Notes: a model not told the origin generated them from the sequence alone. A stretch of DNA of 45,183 nucleotides from Methanobrevibacter cuticularis (GCF_001639285.1 NZ_LWMW01000086.1:1-45183); one strand, 5' to 3'; positions 26,484-34,985 are shown, counted from the first letter of the stretch. Program-made: numbers and translations.

Positions 26484-26620
26484 GAATTAATATATAATTA
26501 TAATCTTTTTTTACTTTTAAGTCTCTTTAATTTCTAATAATTTTTTAAACCTCAATGAAAAAATTATAATATTATAAAAAACATAAATAATCATTATTTA
26601 TGCTAAAAAAGGGGAGTAAA

Positions 26621-27292
26621 ATGAATAATGAAGAGGCACCAAATTTCTGTCCAATTTGTGGTGATCCTATAAAAGATAAAAAAACCAATTTTTGTCCGAA
26701 TTGTGGAACAAAATTAAGGGAGAATAATTTTACAAGTGTGGAAAGTTCAAATAAAGTGGAATCTCGCCCAATACATAGTGAATGGAATGGAAAAAGTTCA
26801 AACAAACTGGGATATGAATCCTTAAGTGGTAGTGAGGATGGAGAAAATTCAAGCGATATGGAATTTGAATCACTAAATAGTGGTAATGGTGGCAAAAGTC
26901 TAAATGAAATAGAAACTAAGGCAGTTACCACGGAAAAAAATGATGAAAATTCAAATAGTATTGAATCTCAGCCAATAAACAATCCAATAGCTAGGAGGAT
27001 AAATACTAGTCATGCTAGGTATGTTAATTATTATAAGAATCCAAAACTGGCTTTAGTATTGTCATTATTTTTAGTATGTTTAGGTCAATTTTATAATGGT
27101 CAAATACTCAAAGGAGTACTTTTCATGATATTAACTCTTTTTTTGAGTGATATTAATGGATTATTAGGAGTATTGGCTTTATTATACAGTGCCTATGATG
27201 CTTATGAAAATGCCAAAAAAATCAATGAGAACAATGGGAATTATTTCTATGACGAAAACCTTGTTGTGGGAGGAGATCTAAATGAGAATTAA
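26621..27292 (+). CDS. Zinc-ribbon and TM2-domain membrane protein
   Basis: A 223-residue protein. Residues about 9-35 form a double zinc ribbon (CPICGDPI...FCPNCGTKLRE). A long acidic, Ser/Asn-rich linker with loose repeats (about 40-135) follows. The C-terminus is a TM2 domain with two membrane helices (KNPKLALVLSLFLVCLGQFY, NGQILKGVLFMILTLF) and LLYSAYDAYENAKKIN. Proteins with this plan are common in archaea and thought to be membrane-bound regulators or sensors. GGGGAG just before ATG 26621 decides the start. Its last 11 bases overlap the small gene at 27282, so the two are coupled. Confidence 0.8.
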   Translation: MNNEEAPNFCPICGDPIKDKKTNFCPNCGTKLRENNFTSVESSNKVESRPIHSEWNGKSSNKLGYESLSGSEDGENSSDMEFESLNSGNGGKSLNEIETKAVTTEKNDENSNSIESQPINNPIARRINTSHARYVNYYKNPKLALVLSLFLVCLGQFYNGQILKGVLFMILTLFLSDINGLLGVLALLYSAYDAYENAKKINENNGNYFYDENLVVGGDLNEN

Positions 27293-27452
27293 AGAATTAA
27301 TAGAAAGTTTCCACAAACAGGATGCAAAATTTAGTAGCTATTTTCATGATATAGATGAATATAATGGTGAGAAAAAACTATCTTGGATTAAGATAATTAT
27401 TTTATGGCTTGTAATATTAATAACAATAGGAGTAATTTTGGGTTTTCCTTAG
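27282..27452 (+). CDS. Small single-helix membrane protein (56 residues)
   Basis: A short gene starting inside the end of the zinc-ribbon/TM2 gene. GGAGGAGAT at 27269-27277 is one of the strongest ribosome binding sites in the window, with 4-5 bases to ATG 27282. The product has a charged N-terminal half (MRIKELIESFHKQD...EYNGEKK) and one membrane helix (WIKIIILWLVILITIGVILG), ending FP. The overlap and the binding site argue for a real, co-translated partner. Function unknown. Confidence 0.65.
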   Translation: MRIKELIESFHKQDAKFSSYFHDIDEYNGEKKLSWIKIIILWLVILITIGVILGFP

Positions 27453-27521
27453 TTTGAGCTAATACTGTGTGATGACATTGTATTAATATATATCTTATTA
27501 TTTGATGAGGGTGTCTGTAAA

Positions 27522-27635
27522 ATGATGATGATGTCTGCAAAAAATAAATTTAAAGCTATTGGAGATATTATAAGTATAATTATCCATGAAATTCACTTAT
27601 TTATGGGATTTATTAAAAGATTCTTAAAAAACTAG
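27522..27635 (+). CDS. Very small protein (37 residues)
   Basis: ATG repeated four times (27522-27533) follows GAGGGTG at 27507-27513 with suitable spacing. The product, MMMMSAKNKFKAIGDIISII followed by IHEIHLFMGFIKRFLKN, is an amphipathic, basic helix that could lie on a membrane. It is third in line behind the TM2 gene and the 56-residue gene. It is too short to judge by codon use alone. Confidence 0.4.
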   Translation: MMMMSAKNKFKAIGDIISIIIHEIHLFMGFIKRFLKN

Positions 27636-27710
27636 AAATCATAGATTTCAGAATGTTTTTAAAAGTAAAAAAAATTCTTTTCATGGTTTTGAAAAATAAA
27701 GAAAAAATGC

Positions 27711-27723
27711 AAAGGTTTATAAG
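27711..27723 (+). promoter_or_regulatory. Promoter of the candidate structured RNA
   Basis: AAAGG followed by TTTATAAG (27716-27723) is a good BRE/TATA pair. It resembles the box AAAAGATTTATAAGC upstream of the tRNA-Ser gene at about 40220-40234. Counting 24-26 bases from its centre places the start at about 27744, the first base of a perfect hairpin. Confidence 0.55.
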
Positions 27724-27743
27724 TAACTTTGAATAAACAGTAC

Positions 27744-27912
27744 GATGTGAATTATTATACAATTCATATCATATGTCATATTGATTTGAGACAATAGCTT
27801 AGAAATGATGTCTCATCCTTATACAAGATTATTTATCTTTTCAACCTCTAAGATAATCCTAAAAGAGACATATACGCCATAGCTAAGCTATTTAACCAAA
27901 TCAATATAAATA
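27744..27912 (+). ncRNA. Candidate structured RNA with alternative pairings
   Basis: A 5' hairpin GATGTGAATT/AATTCATATC (27744-27753 with 27761-27770) is followed by a nested set of long-range stems: ATATTGATTT (27778-27787) with AAATCAATAT (27898-27907), ATAGCTTAG (27794-27802) with CTAAGCTAT (27883-27891), ATGTCTC (27808-27814) with GAGACAT (27865-27871) and GATTAT (27827-27832) with ATAATC (27853-27858). TGTCTCA (27809-27815) can instead pair perfectly with TGAGACA (27787-27793), so two folds exclude each other. T-rich DNA follows. There is no open frame. It does not match tRNA, RNase P, 7S or box C/D RNAs as I know them. The rest of the gap to 28281 is AT-rich. Confidence 0.6.
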
Positions 27913-28281
27913 TTCTTTTTCAATGATTTTTTTTATATTCATACTCATTAATCAATGATTTCTAGAAGATATCTAAAATAATTTGAATATTAATATAAGT
28001 TAAATATTTTTAAAATAGTCCATAGAGTTATTTTTTTTTAAAAGTCTTTTGTCATGCTATAGAGTTATTTTTGAGTTATTTTTTTTTAAAAATCTTTTTT
28101 TCATGTTATAGAATATTTATTTTTCTTAAAATAAATTATTTTATTAAAAAGTTTTAAAGATTTTCATCTTTATATATTTAATAGGAAATATTTTATAATA
28201 GTAATTTTATATTATAATTAATATTGTTTAATATATAGAAACTACTAAACTAATATAAATTTTATTAGGAGATATACTTTT

Positions 28282-28875
28282 ATGAAGGAGATAGTTGAGT
28301 TTTTAGAAGAAAATGTAGCAGGAAAATCTTTAAGTGCTGCTAAATTAAATTATGAGGTAGATGAAGTGAATGTTCGAAAAATATATTCAAATCAACTAAC
28401 TTTTTCTAATTTAAATTATGATGATTCATCATTAACTATGGATCTTATTATAACTATGAAAGAATTAGTATATAAAATTGGTTTAAATAATAAAATGGAT
28501 ATTATAAAAGATTTTGCAGACTCTATTGTTTTAAGATATGAGATTTGGGAAAGAGTAACTAATAAAGAAAGATTAGGGACATTAAAATTAGTATCAAAGC
28601 CATCTAATAGTAATTGTCCTGATTTTGATGTGAATGAACTCTCTAATTTTAAATTAGCTGATGGAGTACTTCAATGGTCCTTTAAACAAAATGAAAACAC
28701 TAAACATGAAAATAGCCCTGCTAAGTTGATTCGTGAAGCTAATAATAAACTATATCTAGAAAACGGTAAATTACGTTTTCATTATCATGGAAAAATTACA
28801 AAGAACTTCTCTAAGCTATTTGAAGATTATAATGTAGAAATTGATGAGATTGATTATATTGCTAAAGAATGTTAA
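28282..28875 (+). CDS. Unknown protein, paralogue A
   Basis: I do not recognise this 197-residue soluble protein. It starts MKEIVEFLEENVAGKSLSAA and has strands IYSNQLTFSNLNYDDSSLTM, KELVYKIGLNN and FKLADGVLQWSFKQ. A late LYLENGKLRFHYHG follows. The same blocks occur in order in the gene 339 bases downstream (EIIEFF-like start, IYSDQISFSN, KELIYKLG, FRLKKGILSWTHKQ, FYLKDNKLHLKY), so the two are diverged tandem paralogues. GGAG precedes the ATG. There are no membrane segments or cysteine motifs; a beta-rich fold seems likely. Confidence 0.7.
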   Translation: MKEIVEFLEENVAGKSLSAAKLNYEVDEVNVRKIYSNQLTFSNLNYDDSSLTMDLIITMKELVYKIGLNNKMDIIKDFADSIVLRYEIWERVTNKERLGTLKLVSKPSNSNCPDFDVNELSNFKLADGVLQWSFKQNENTKHENSPAKLIREANNKLYLENGKLRFHYHGKITKNFSKLFEDYNVEIDEIDYIAKEC

Positions 28876-28943
28876 ATATGTTTAGGCTTTTCAACAATGA
28901 GTTTTTAATGGTAGGTTTTTGAGGATTATAAACATCATAAATT

Positions 28944-28979
28944 AAACATTGTTTAATAATCATGAATCAAACATTGTTT
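28944..28979. repeat. Two AAACATTGTTT palindromes 25 bp apart
   Basis: The 11-base palindrome AAACATTGTTT occurs at 28944-28954 and 28969-28979, in the gap between the two paralogues. The same word occurs twice upstream of the cation efflux gene (41491, 41526). It could be an operator, or part of a repeat. Confidence 0.5.
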
Positions 28980-29213
28980 AATAATTTTCTTAGATTTATT
29001 CATATATGGAGATATTTTAAGAAGTTATTATATTAATGACGTTTTTAGGTAATTTTTGACAATACTTTTTAAAGTTATTAATTATATTGTTTATTAGGTA
29101 TTTTTAGATTATTAGGGTGACTTATTGATTAAATATTATTTAGGAGCCATTGGATTTTTTTAATATTCAAACATTTAATCATTATAACCCATAAATTATA
29201 AGGAGGTCACTAT

Positions 29214-29816
29214 ATGGAGGATATAATTGAATTTTTTCAGAATCATGTGTTAGGTAAAGTTTTATACACTACTGATTCACAATATGAAATAGAAAGTAGA
29301 GATTATCATGGGATATATTCTGACCAAATTTCATTTTCTAATTTTAAATTTAATGATTCATATTTTAGTTTTAACACAATATTGAATTCAAAAGAATTAA
29401 TATATAAACTTGGTTCAACCAATGAAGAAGTTGAATTGATAAAAAATTATAACAATGTACTTGTTTTTCATTCAGAACTTCAAGAATTGTTAAGTACAAA
29501 AGAAATTATAGGTTCATTTGAATTAATATCAGGGACTTTTAAAAATTTTCCTCCTGTTCCCATTGTGAATGAACTTCATGATTTTCGATTAAAGAAGGGG
29601 ATTTTGTCATGGACTCACAAACAACTTTTGCTTGATGGTGATGTTAAAGATAATGGAAACGAATCATTAAGTTATAATTCTAATAATAAATTCTATTTAA
29701 AAGATAATAAATTGCATTTAAAATATGGGGCATTACCTGCTCATTTTTATCCAAATTCACATCGAAAACTAATAAATAGAAATAATAATAGCTATTTAGT
29801 GGCAAAAGAAAAATAA
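29214..29816 (+). CDS. Unknown protein, paralogue B
   Basis: The 200-residue tandem paralogue of the gene at 28282. Shared blocks are EFFQNHVLGKVLYTT, IYSDQISFSNFKFND, SKELIYKLG, VNELHDFRLKKGILSWTHKQ and KFYLKDNKLHLKYG. The two differ most in the last 40 residues. AAGGAGGT lies 9 bases before the ATG, an excellent ribosome binding site. The function is not recognised. Because there are two diverged copies with separate promoters, they may form a hetero-pair or serve different conditions. Confidence 0.7.
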   Translation: MEDIIEFFQNHVLGKVLYTTDSQYEIESRDYHGIYSDQISFSNFKFNDSYFSFNTILNSKELIYKLGSTNEEVELIKNYNNVLVFHSELQELLSTKEIIGSFELISGTFKNFPPVPIVNELHDFRLKKGILSWTHKQLLLDGDVKDNGNESLSYNSNNKFYLKDNKLHLKYGALPAHFYPNSHRKLINRNNNSYLVAKEK

Positions 29817-30483
29817 TTTATTATCATAAAATATTATTGAAGTAATTTAATAAATTAAAATAAATTATTCCTATAAAAAAGCGATTGGTGATATGTGAAA
29901 GATAATTTAACCACTAACTTATCATATTATTCAAATAGCTTTAGTTTTAATGTTTACTGGATGAATCCTAATAATTAATAATTTTTGCATAGATTCGACA
30001 CCACTTACTAATTTTGATTCAATGTCGTCGGATTTTCAAGGTTCTTCCCATATTTTTCGTTTAGAGTCGAAAACCGATTTTTTTGTAATATTAATAAATT
30101 CTAAATAGATTATTTTATTGTTTATATTGAAAATAAAGACATATTAGTTAAATAAAAAATATAATTTTTGCCAAAAATTTCGTGCTTGACTATAATTGTT
30201 CAATCTTTTTATTAGTAATGTTTTTAATTTTTTCTATATTTTCTAAATGATTCATTGTTTAGGTTTGTGTTTCTTATTTTGTTGTTATTTTAATTCTTAT
30301 CATTAGTATTATATTAATAATTATTCACTAGTATTTATATAATAGTTTTCATATTTTAATAACTAATAAGTTGATTATTATATTAATAATTATTCACTAG
30401 TATTTATATAATAGTTTTCATATTTTAATAACTAATAAGTTGATTATTTTAATATATTAATAAGTTGATTGTTACCATTGCTT
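29817..30483. other. Convergent gap with a GC-richer patch and a duplicated block
   Basis: About 29985-30085 is richer in G and C than other spacers and includes TTCGACACCACTTAC, AATGTCGTCGGATTTTC and a TTTTCG/CGAAAA hairpin. It might be a remnant of an element or an RNA, but I cannot identify it. The block at 30307-30444 is a 69-bp direct duplication. Confidence 0.4.
30307..30444. repeat. Perfect 69-bp direct duplication
   Basis: TTATTCACTAGTATTTATAT and its surroundings start at 30321 and again at 30390 with no differences seen over the unit. A part copy (AATAAGTTGATT) follows. The duplication must be recent. Confidence 0.85.
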
Positions 30484-31233
30484 TTAATAAAGTTGTGTAT
30501 ATTTTTCTAAGTAATTTTGATGGTTTTTATCTAACATTCTAAGAACTGAAATATTCTGAGGGCTTGTAACAGATCGCTCTTCCACTAAGTTTCTAAGTGT
30601 CCCATTTTTCATATGTTCTCTAACTTCTTTCAAAACAAAATTGATTGTGTGTTTATTGTAGTTTAATAGGTCTTTTTGACTTAATTCTCCTAATTCCTCT
30701 ATTTGGTAAACATCAAGATCATAATTTTTCGTTGGAGTCATCATAACATTTAAATAGCTGTAATATTCATCTATTCCTGATAAAAAACCGTCAATACCTA
30801 AATAGCTAAGTAATGGTATAAATGAACTTTCTGCGAAAGGAAATATTAAGTAACTGCTTGGTTTAATATTGTCTCGTAGGGTTACAATTAATTCAACTAG
30901 GTCTCGTGGATGAAGAATTAAATCATCGCCATTAGCTATTATCAATCCATTGTATCCAATGTTTTCTAATTTCTTTGCACAATGAATCCTTAAATCCACA
31001 TATTTAGAGCCTTGAATAATAGCTATTTTACAATTTTCTTTTTGTTCAGCAGCTTTATCTATTGTTCTTCTGACACTCCATTCAGCTATTTCTCTTTCTA
31101 TATTATAGGCGCAAGATTCATCTTCAGCAATTTTATAGATATTCTCATCAATTATATTGGGTGTTAAAATATTTCCAAGTTTTCCAAGTCTTCCAGGACC
31201 ATCATGGGCTTTTATTTCAAATTCACTTTTCAT
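30484..31233 (-). CDS. Short tRNA-guanine-transglycosylase-like protein
   Basis: A 249-residue protein whose start, FEIKAHDGPGRLGKLGNILT followed by PNI, resembles the N-terminus of archaeal TGT/ArcS-type enzymes of archaeosine synthesis. What follows is different: VRRTIDKAAEQKENCKIAII, KYVDLRIHCAKKLENIGYNG, LILHPRDLVELIVTLRDNIK and FLSGIDEYYSYL. It is much shorter than TGT or ArcS (500 or more residues), lacks a PUA domain, and shows no obvious catalytic Asp-Gly-Gly block. It may be a stand-alone domain acting in tRNA modification, or a related barrel with another job. It is divergent from hdrC. Confidence 0.5.
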   Translation of the reverse strand: MKSEFEIKAHDGPGRLGKLGNILTPNIIDENIYKIAEDESCAYNIEREIAEWSVRRTIDKAAEQKENCKIAIIQGSKYVDLRIHCAKKLENIGYNGLIIANGDDLILHPRDLVELIVTLRDNIKPSSYLIFPFAESSFIPLLSYLGIDGFLSGIDEYYSYLNVMMTPTKNYDLDVYQIEELGELSQKDLLNYNKHTINFVLKEVREHMKNGTLRNLVEERSVTSPQNISVLRMLDKNHQNYLEKYTQLY

Positions 31234-31478
31234 TTTAATATCTCTATTGTTTTAGCTATTTTCTAATTAATTATTTCTAATTTATTTATTTTATATTATT
31301 TTAATGTATTTTTTAAATCTATAGTTTTTTGATGTTTTTTATAATATTTTTCTCTAGAATAGTGTAACCTTTTAGGTGACAGTTTTTGAAATTTTAGTAA
31401 CCTTTATATATGGAATTCTATCAATTATAATTAAGGATTTGAGGCATGAGCCTGTGATTTTCCAAGGTGTGATTTTCA

Positions 31479-32351
31479 ATGTCTGTACTAGAACGTTTAA
31501 AAGCCTTTTTTACTAGGCCTAAAAGTGAAGTAATTGAGAATATATCTGATAATGGTTTAAATCAAAGTAAACCGATGAAAACAGATGATTTACAATATAA
31601 ACAGACATATTCAAATACAGAAGAAACTGATAATTATTCTTCTAAAAAAATGAATGATTCTCAGAATCTTAATGTTATTGATTCTGAAAAAGATTCTAAG
31701 AATGAAAATTCTGTTAAAGAAGAAAAAGCTGAAGAGAAAGTTGAAGTTAAAACTAACTCTAAAGAAGCTAATAATAAAAAAGAAGAGAAAGATAGTATGA
31801 CTCTATTAAAAGATAATGAAAAATTGACATTAGACAATGTTGATGAAGACTTTACAAAATTGTTTATTGATGCTGGTATTGAATCCTTAGCAGTTTGTTT
31901 CCAATGTGGAACATGTACTGGTGGTTGTCCTTCTGGAAGAAGAACTCCTTACAGAGTTAGACAATTAGTAAGGAACTGTTTAATGGGATTAAAAGATCAA
32001 GTAATTTCTGATGATGCATTATGGATGTGCACAACCTGTTATACTTGCCAAGAAAGATGTCCAAGAGAAATTAAAATTGTAGAAATTGTCAAGAAGGCTC
32101 GTAATGAAGCAGCTAAAGCTGGTTTCATGGCTCCTGCACACAAAGCTACTGGTTCTTTTGTTATAAAAACTGGTCATGGTGTACCAATTAATGATGCAAC
32201 CAAAGAACTTAGAAATAGAGTTGGGCTCGGCGAATTACCTCCGACCACTCATAAATTCCCAGAAGCTTTAAAAGAAGTTCAAACTATCACCGAGATCACT
32301 GGTTTTGATGATTTAATTGGATTCAACAAGAAAACTGGAGAATTAGAATAA
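31479..32351 (+). CDS. hdrC: CoB-CoM heterodisulfide reductase subunit C
   Basis: The iron-sulfur subunit that passes electrons between HdrA and the catalytic HdrB in the last step of methanogenesis. Two ferredoxin-type clusters are visible: CFQCGTCTGGCP (Cys140, 143, 146, 150) and CTTCYTCQERCP (Cys184, 187, 190, 194). The first about 106 residues are an unusual extension rich in Lys, Glu, Ser and Asn, not part of the normal subunit of about 185 residues, which would begin near MTLLKDNEKL (ATG 31797). The long frame has its own AAGGTG before ATG 31479 and no stop, so I annotate the long form but note the internal start. hdrB follows after 54 bases. Confidence 0.92.
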   Translation: MSVLERLKAFFTRPKSEVIENISDNGLNQSKPMKTDDLQYKQTYSNTEETDNYSSKKMNDSQNLNVIDSEKDSKNENSVKEEKAEEKVEVKTNSKEANNKKEEKDSMTLLKDNEKLTLDNVDEDFTKLFIDAGIESLAVCFQCGTCTGGCPSGRRTPYRVRQLVRNCLMGLKDQVISDDALWMCTTCYTCQERCPREIKIVEIVKKARNEAAKAGFMAPAHKATGSFVIKTGHGVPINDATKELRNRVGLGELPPTTHKFPEALKEVQTITEITGFDDLIGFNKKTGELE

Positions 32352-32405
32352 GTAATAAAATTTGATAATAATTATATTCAATAATAATTTTATGGAGATA
32401 TTAAA

Positions 32406-33314
32406 ATGGAAATTGCATATTTCTTAGGTTGTATTATGAACAACCGTTATCCTGGTATTGAAAAAGCAACAAGAATATTATTCAATAAACTTGATATTCA
32501 GCTTAATGATATGGAAGGGGCATCTTGTTGTCCTGCTCCTGGTGTATTTGGTTCTTTTGATAAAAAAACATGGGCTTCAATAGCTGCTCGTAACATAACC
32601 ATTGCAGAAGACATGGGTTCTGACATAATGACTGAATGTAATGGATGTTTCGGTTCTCTCTTTGAAACTAATCTTTTGCTCAAAGAAGATAGTGAATTTA
32701 AAGGTGAAATTAATGAAGTTTTATCTGAAGTTGGAAGAGAGTTCAAAGGAAACATAAATGTAAGACACTTTGCTGAAGTATTATATAATGACATTGGACT
32801 TGATAAACTTAATGAACTTGTAGATAAACCACTAAATTTAGATGTAGCTGTTCATTATGGTTGCCATTTCTTAAGACCAAGTGATGAAGTTCAAATTGAT
32901 AATGCTGAAAAGCCAACTATCTTAGATGACCTTGTTGAATCTACTGGTGCTAGATCTATACCTTACAAAGATAAAATGATGTGCTGTGGTGCAGGTGGAG
33001 GATTAAGAGCTAGAGACATAGATGTAACTTTAAGTTTCACTAAAGAGAAGCTTGATAACATGAGCGATGCTGGTGTGGATGCTATAGTCAATATTTGTCC
33101 TTTCTGTCACTTACAATTTGATGTAGGTCAAACTGAAGTTAATAAAAAATATGGTACCAACTATAACATTCCAGTATTCCATTTAGCTCAATTATTAGGT
33201 TTGGCTTTAGGATTAGGTTCTGATGAGTTAACTTTAGACTCTCATTTAATTGATTCAGCTCCTGCCCTTGCAAAATTGGTAGAAGAGTCTGACAAAGTCA
33301 CTGGTGGAGAATAA
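32406..33314 (+). CDS. hdrB: CoB-CoM heterodisulfide reductase subunit B
   Basis: The catalytic subunit (302 residues) that reduces the CoM-S-S-CoB heterodisulfide at two non-cubane 4Fe-4S clusters. It has two CCG domains: YFLGCIMNNRYPGIEKATR, EGASCCPAPGVFGSFD and TECNGCFGSL form the first. HYGCHFLRPSDE, MMCCGAGGGLRARD and VNICPFCHLQFDVGQ form the second. The length matches the family. GGAG precedes ATG 32406. It forms an operon with hdrC, as in other Methanobacteriales; hdrA is elsewhere. High, constitutive expression is expected. Confidence 0.97.
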   Translation: MEIAYFLGCIMNNRYPGIEKATRILFNKLDIQLNDMEGASCCPAPGVFGSFDKKTWASIAARNITIAEDMGSDIMTECNGCFGSLFETNLLLKEDSEFKGEINEVLSEVGREFKGNINVRHFAEVLYNDIGLDKLNELVDKPLNLDVAVHYGCHFLRPSDEVQIDNAEKPTILDDLVESTGARSIPYKDKMMCCGAGGGLRARDIDVTLSFTKEKLDNMSDAGVDAIVNICPFCHLQFDVGQTEVNKKYGTNYNIPVFHLAQLLGLALGLGSDELTLDSHLIDSAPALAKLVEESDKVTGGE

Positions 33315-33951
33315 TTCTTCACTTTTTTTATTTATTCATTTTTATTTTTTTAATACTGATTTTTTTTATTACCTGTTGATGTTTTTTAGATATTTTTTTG
33401 CATTGTTTGAAACTACAATTGATATTTTCTTTAATAATTATAATTTAGAACTATCTTTTTCCATAAGATTAATCTTTGGATATTTTTAGTGTTATCATTA
33501 ATCAAAGACATTTGCAAAAATTCTTATTTTCATATTTAGATTTTACAACAGTGTACAATTTTTATATCTATTTAATGGTTATTATTTTTATTAATATGAT
33601 TAATATTGGCCTTATTAGTCTTAGTGTTATTAGTAGTAACATTATTATTTTTATTAAGAATATTATTAATCAGTAACATTATAGTATTTTTATTATTATT
33701 TTTTTAAATAGTATTATAATTCAATGAATTTTTACAATAATTTTTTATATGATTACTACAAAAATATTATGTATTGAGTTTAGTCTAAGACACAAAACTA
33801 TTCGTATTAGATTATACTTCTTTTTGTTGTTTACTGAACTAAAAAATCAATTTTAAAACCAAATGGATATATATAGTTAAATTGAAATATAATTAAATAC
33901 ATAACTATTAGTTAAAAATAGAAAAATTTTTTAATAATCAGAGGTGAATTC
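33315..33951. other. Gap after hdrCB
   Basis: AT- and T-rich spacer with no convincing gene; short open frames here (33304-33489, 33476-33676) give only hydrophobic Phe/Ile/Asn strings. A TATA-like GGATATATATAGTT at 33863-33876 may belong to the next gene. Confidence 0.5.
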
Positions 33952-34224
33952 ATGTTTATAGCTACATTAGGTGGAATATTTAAATTTAGAGACTTACCTG
34001 AAGAATATGGTCCATATGTACAATTTAAAGCAACTATAGAAAAAAGAGATATCACAGATGATGATGAAATAGCTATTCTAGATATCACTGGAACAGATAG
34101 TCATCATGTTCTTTTCTTAGATTCTTATAATTCTATTGAAGAAGTTCAAAAAGAATTAAAAGCAGCTGAAGCTAAAGTAAATCATACAACTTTAAAAATA
34201 TTAGAGGGACATATAAAAAAGTAA
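33952..34224 (+). CDS. Small conserved methanogen protein (DUF749-like)
   Basis: A 90-residue protein starting MFIATLGGIFKFRDLPEEYG and containing VQFKATIEKRDITDDDEIAI and GTDSHHVLFLDSYNSIEEVQ, matching what I recall of the DUF749 family found in methanogens. Its function is unknown. It is likely a compact alpha/beta protein, with no membrane segments and no cysteines. GAGGTG lies before the ATG. It stands alone, with a 38-39-bp tandem repeat just downstream. Confidence 0.7.
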   Translation: MFIATLGGIFKFRDLPEEYGPYVQFKATIEKRDITDDDEIAILDITGTDSHHVLFLDSYNSIEEVQKELKAAEAKVNHTTLKILEGHIKK

Positions 34225-34289
34225 TTTAAATGAGAAAAATTTTAATTAATAGCTATTTTGAACTTATTATCGTATTTCATAGTGATTAT

Positions 34290-34405
34290 ATTGGACTATT
34301 GTAATTATATTGAATATTGTGATTTATATTGGACTATTGTAATTAATATTGGATATTGTGATTTATATTGGACTATTGTAATTAATATTGGATATTGTGA
34401 TTTAT
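34290..34405. repeat. Tandem repeat, about three copies of 38-39 bp
   Basis: TTGGACTATTGTAATTA begins at about 34292, 34330 and 34369, each time followed by TGAATATTGTGATTTAT or TGGATATTGTGATTTAT. It lies upstream of the DUF2096-like gene. Confidence 0.85.
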
Positions 34406-34460
34406 AACTGAAGATGTATTTGATATTAATTTTTAATAATATTAGTAAGAAAGGAATTTT

Positions 34461-34985
34461 ATGATATTACCTATTGAGCAAACTTGGTTAATCTTGGTTG
34501 ACTTACTCACAGATCTTAAAAGGAAGGGAGTGGATGTTCCAAACTTGGTTAATAAAGATATTAGTCTCCTTAAAACATCCATAAATTTTTATAAGAGAGA
34601 TACAACACATCCAGACATGATCAAAGAGCTTGAAAGAGTTAATATAGTTATCAGTAAAGTTCAAGATGAGCTACTTACATATGCTGAGGAATTTGGGGAG
34701 GGTTATCAGAATAGCTGGATTGATAAATTAAGAAGGGCTAATCATGGTGAAGAAGTGTATAAGGAGCCAGATTCTCATTCTAAATTTCTTTCAGGTGCAC
34801 CCCCTGGGTTTTCATCTGCAAAGATACATCTTAAAACTCCTATTGCTGAAGACCGTGTTCAAGAAATAGCTGAATACAATAATATAATCATTGAATTTGA
34901 AGATGATGTTACTATTGCACTTTATGGAGATTCTGAAAATATAAAAGTAGCTTTAAGAGAATTCGCTCCTTTTTTTAATGAATAA
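34461..34985 (+). CDS. Conserved methanogen protein (DUF2096-like)
   Basis: A 174-residue soluble protein of unknown function. It starts with PIEQTWLILVDLLTDLKRKG, then INFYKRDTTHPDMIKELERV and a helical LLTYAEEFGEGYQNSWIDKL followed by RRANHGEEV. A C-terminal domain of strands and helices (KIHLKTPIAEDRVQEIAEYN, IIIEFEDDVTIALYGD) follows. The pattern fits DUF2096, which is conserved in methanogens. The two parts are joined by a short Pro/Gly linker (GAPPGF). AGGAAT precedes the ATG. It is isolated between repeat-bearing spacers. Confidence 0.7.
   Translation: MILPIEQTWLILVDLLTDLKRKGVDVPNLVNKDISLLKTSINFYKRDTTHPDMIKELERVNIVISKVQDELLTYAEEFGEGYQNSWIDKLRRANHGEEVYKEPDSHSKFLSGAPPGFSSAKIHLKTPIAEDRVQEIAEYNNIIIEFEDDVTIALYGDSENIKVALREFAPFFNE

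Noticed and set aside
27744-27912. Known RNA class (RNase P, box C/D, tRNA-like) for the structured RNA
   Set aside because: No RNase P conserved cores, no C/D boxes and no T-arm are seen, so I left it as unclassified.
33304-33676. Two small hydrophobic genes after hdrB
   Set aside because: The translations are Phe/Ile/Asn strings from T-rich spacer, with no ribosome binding sites.
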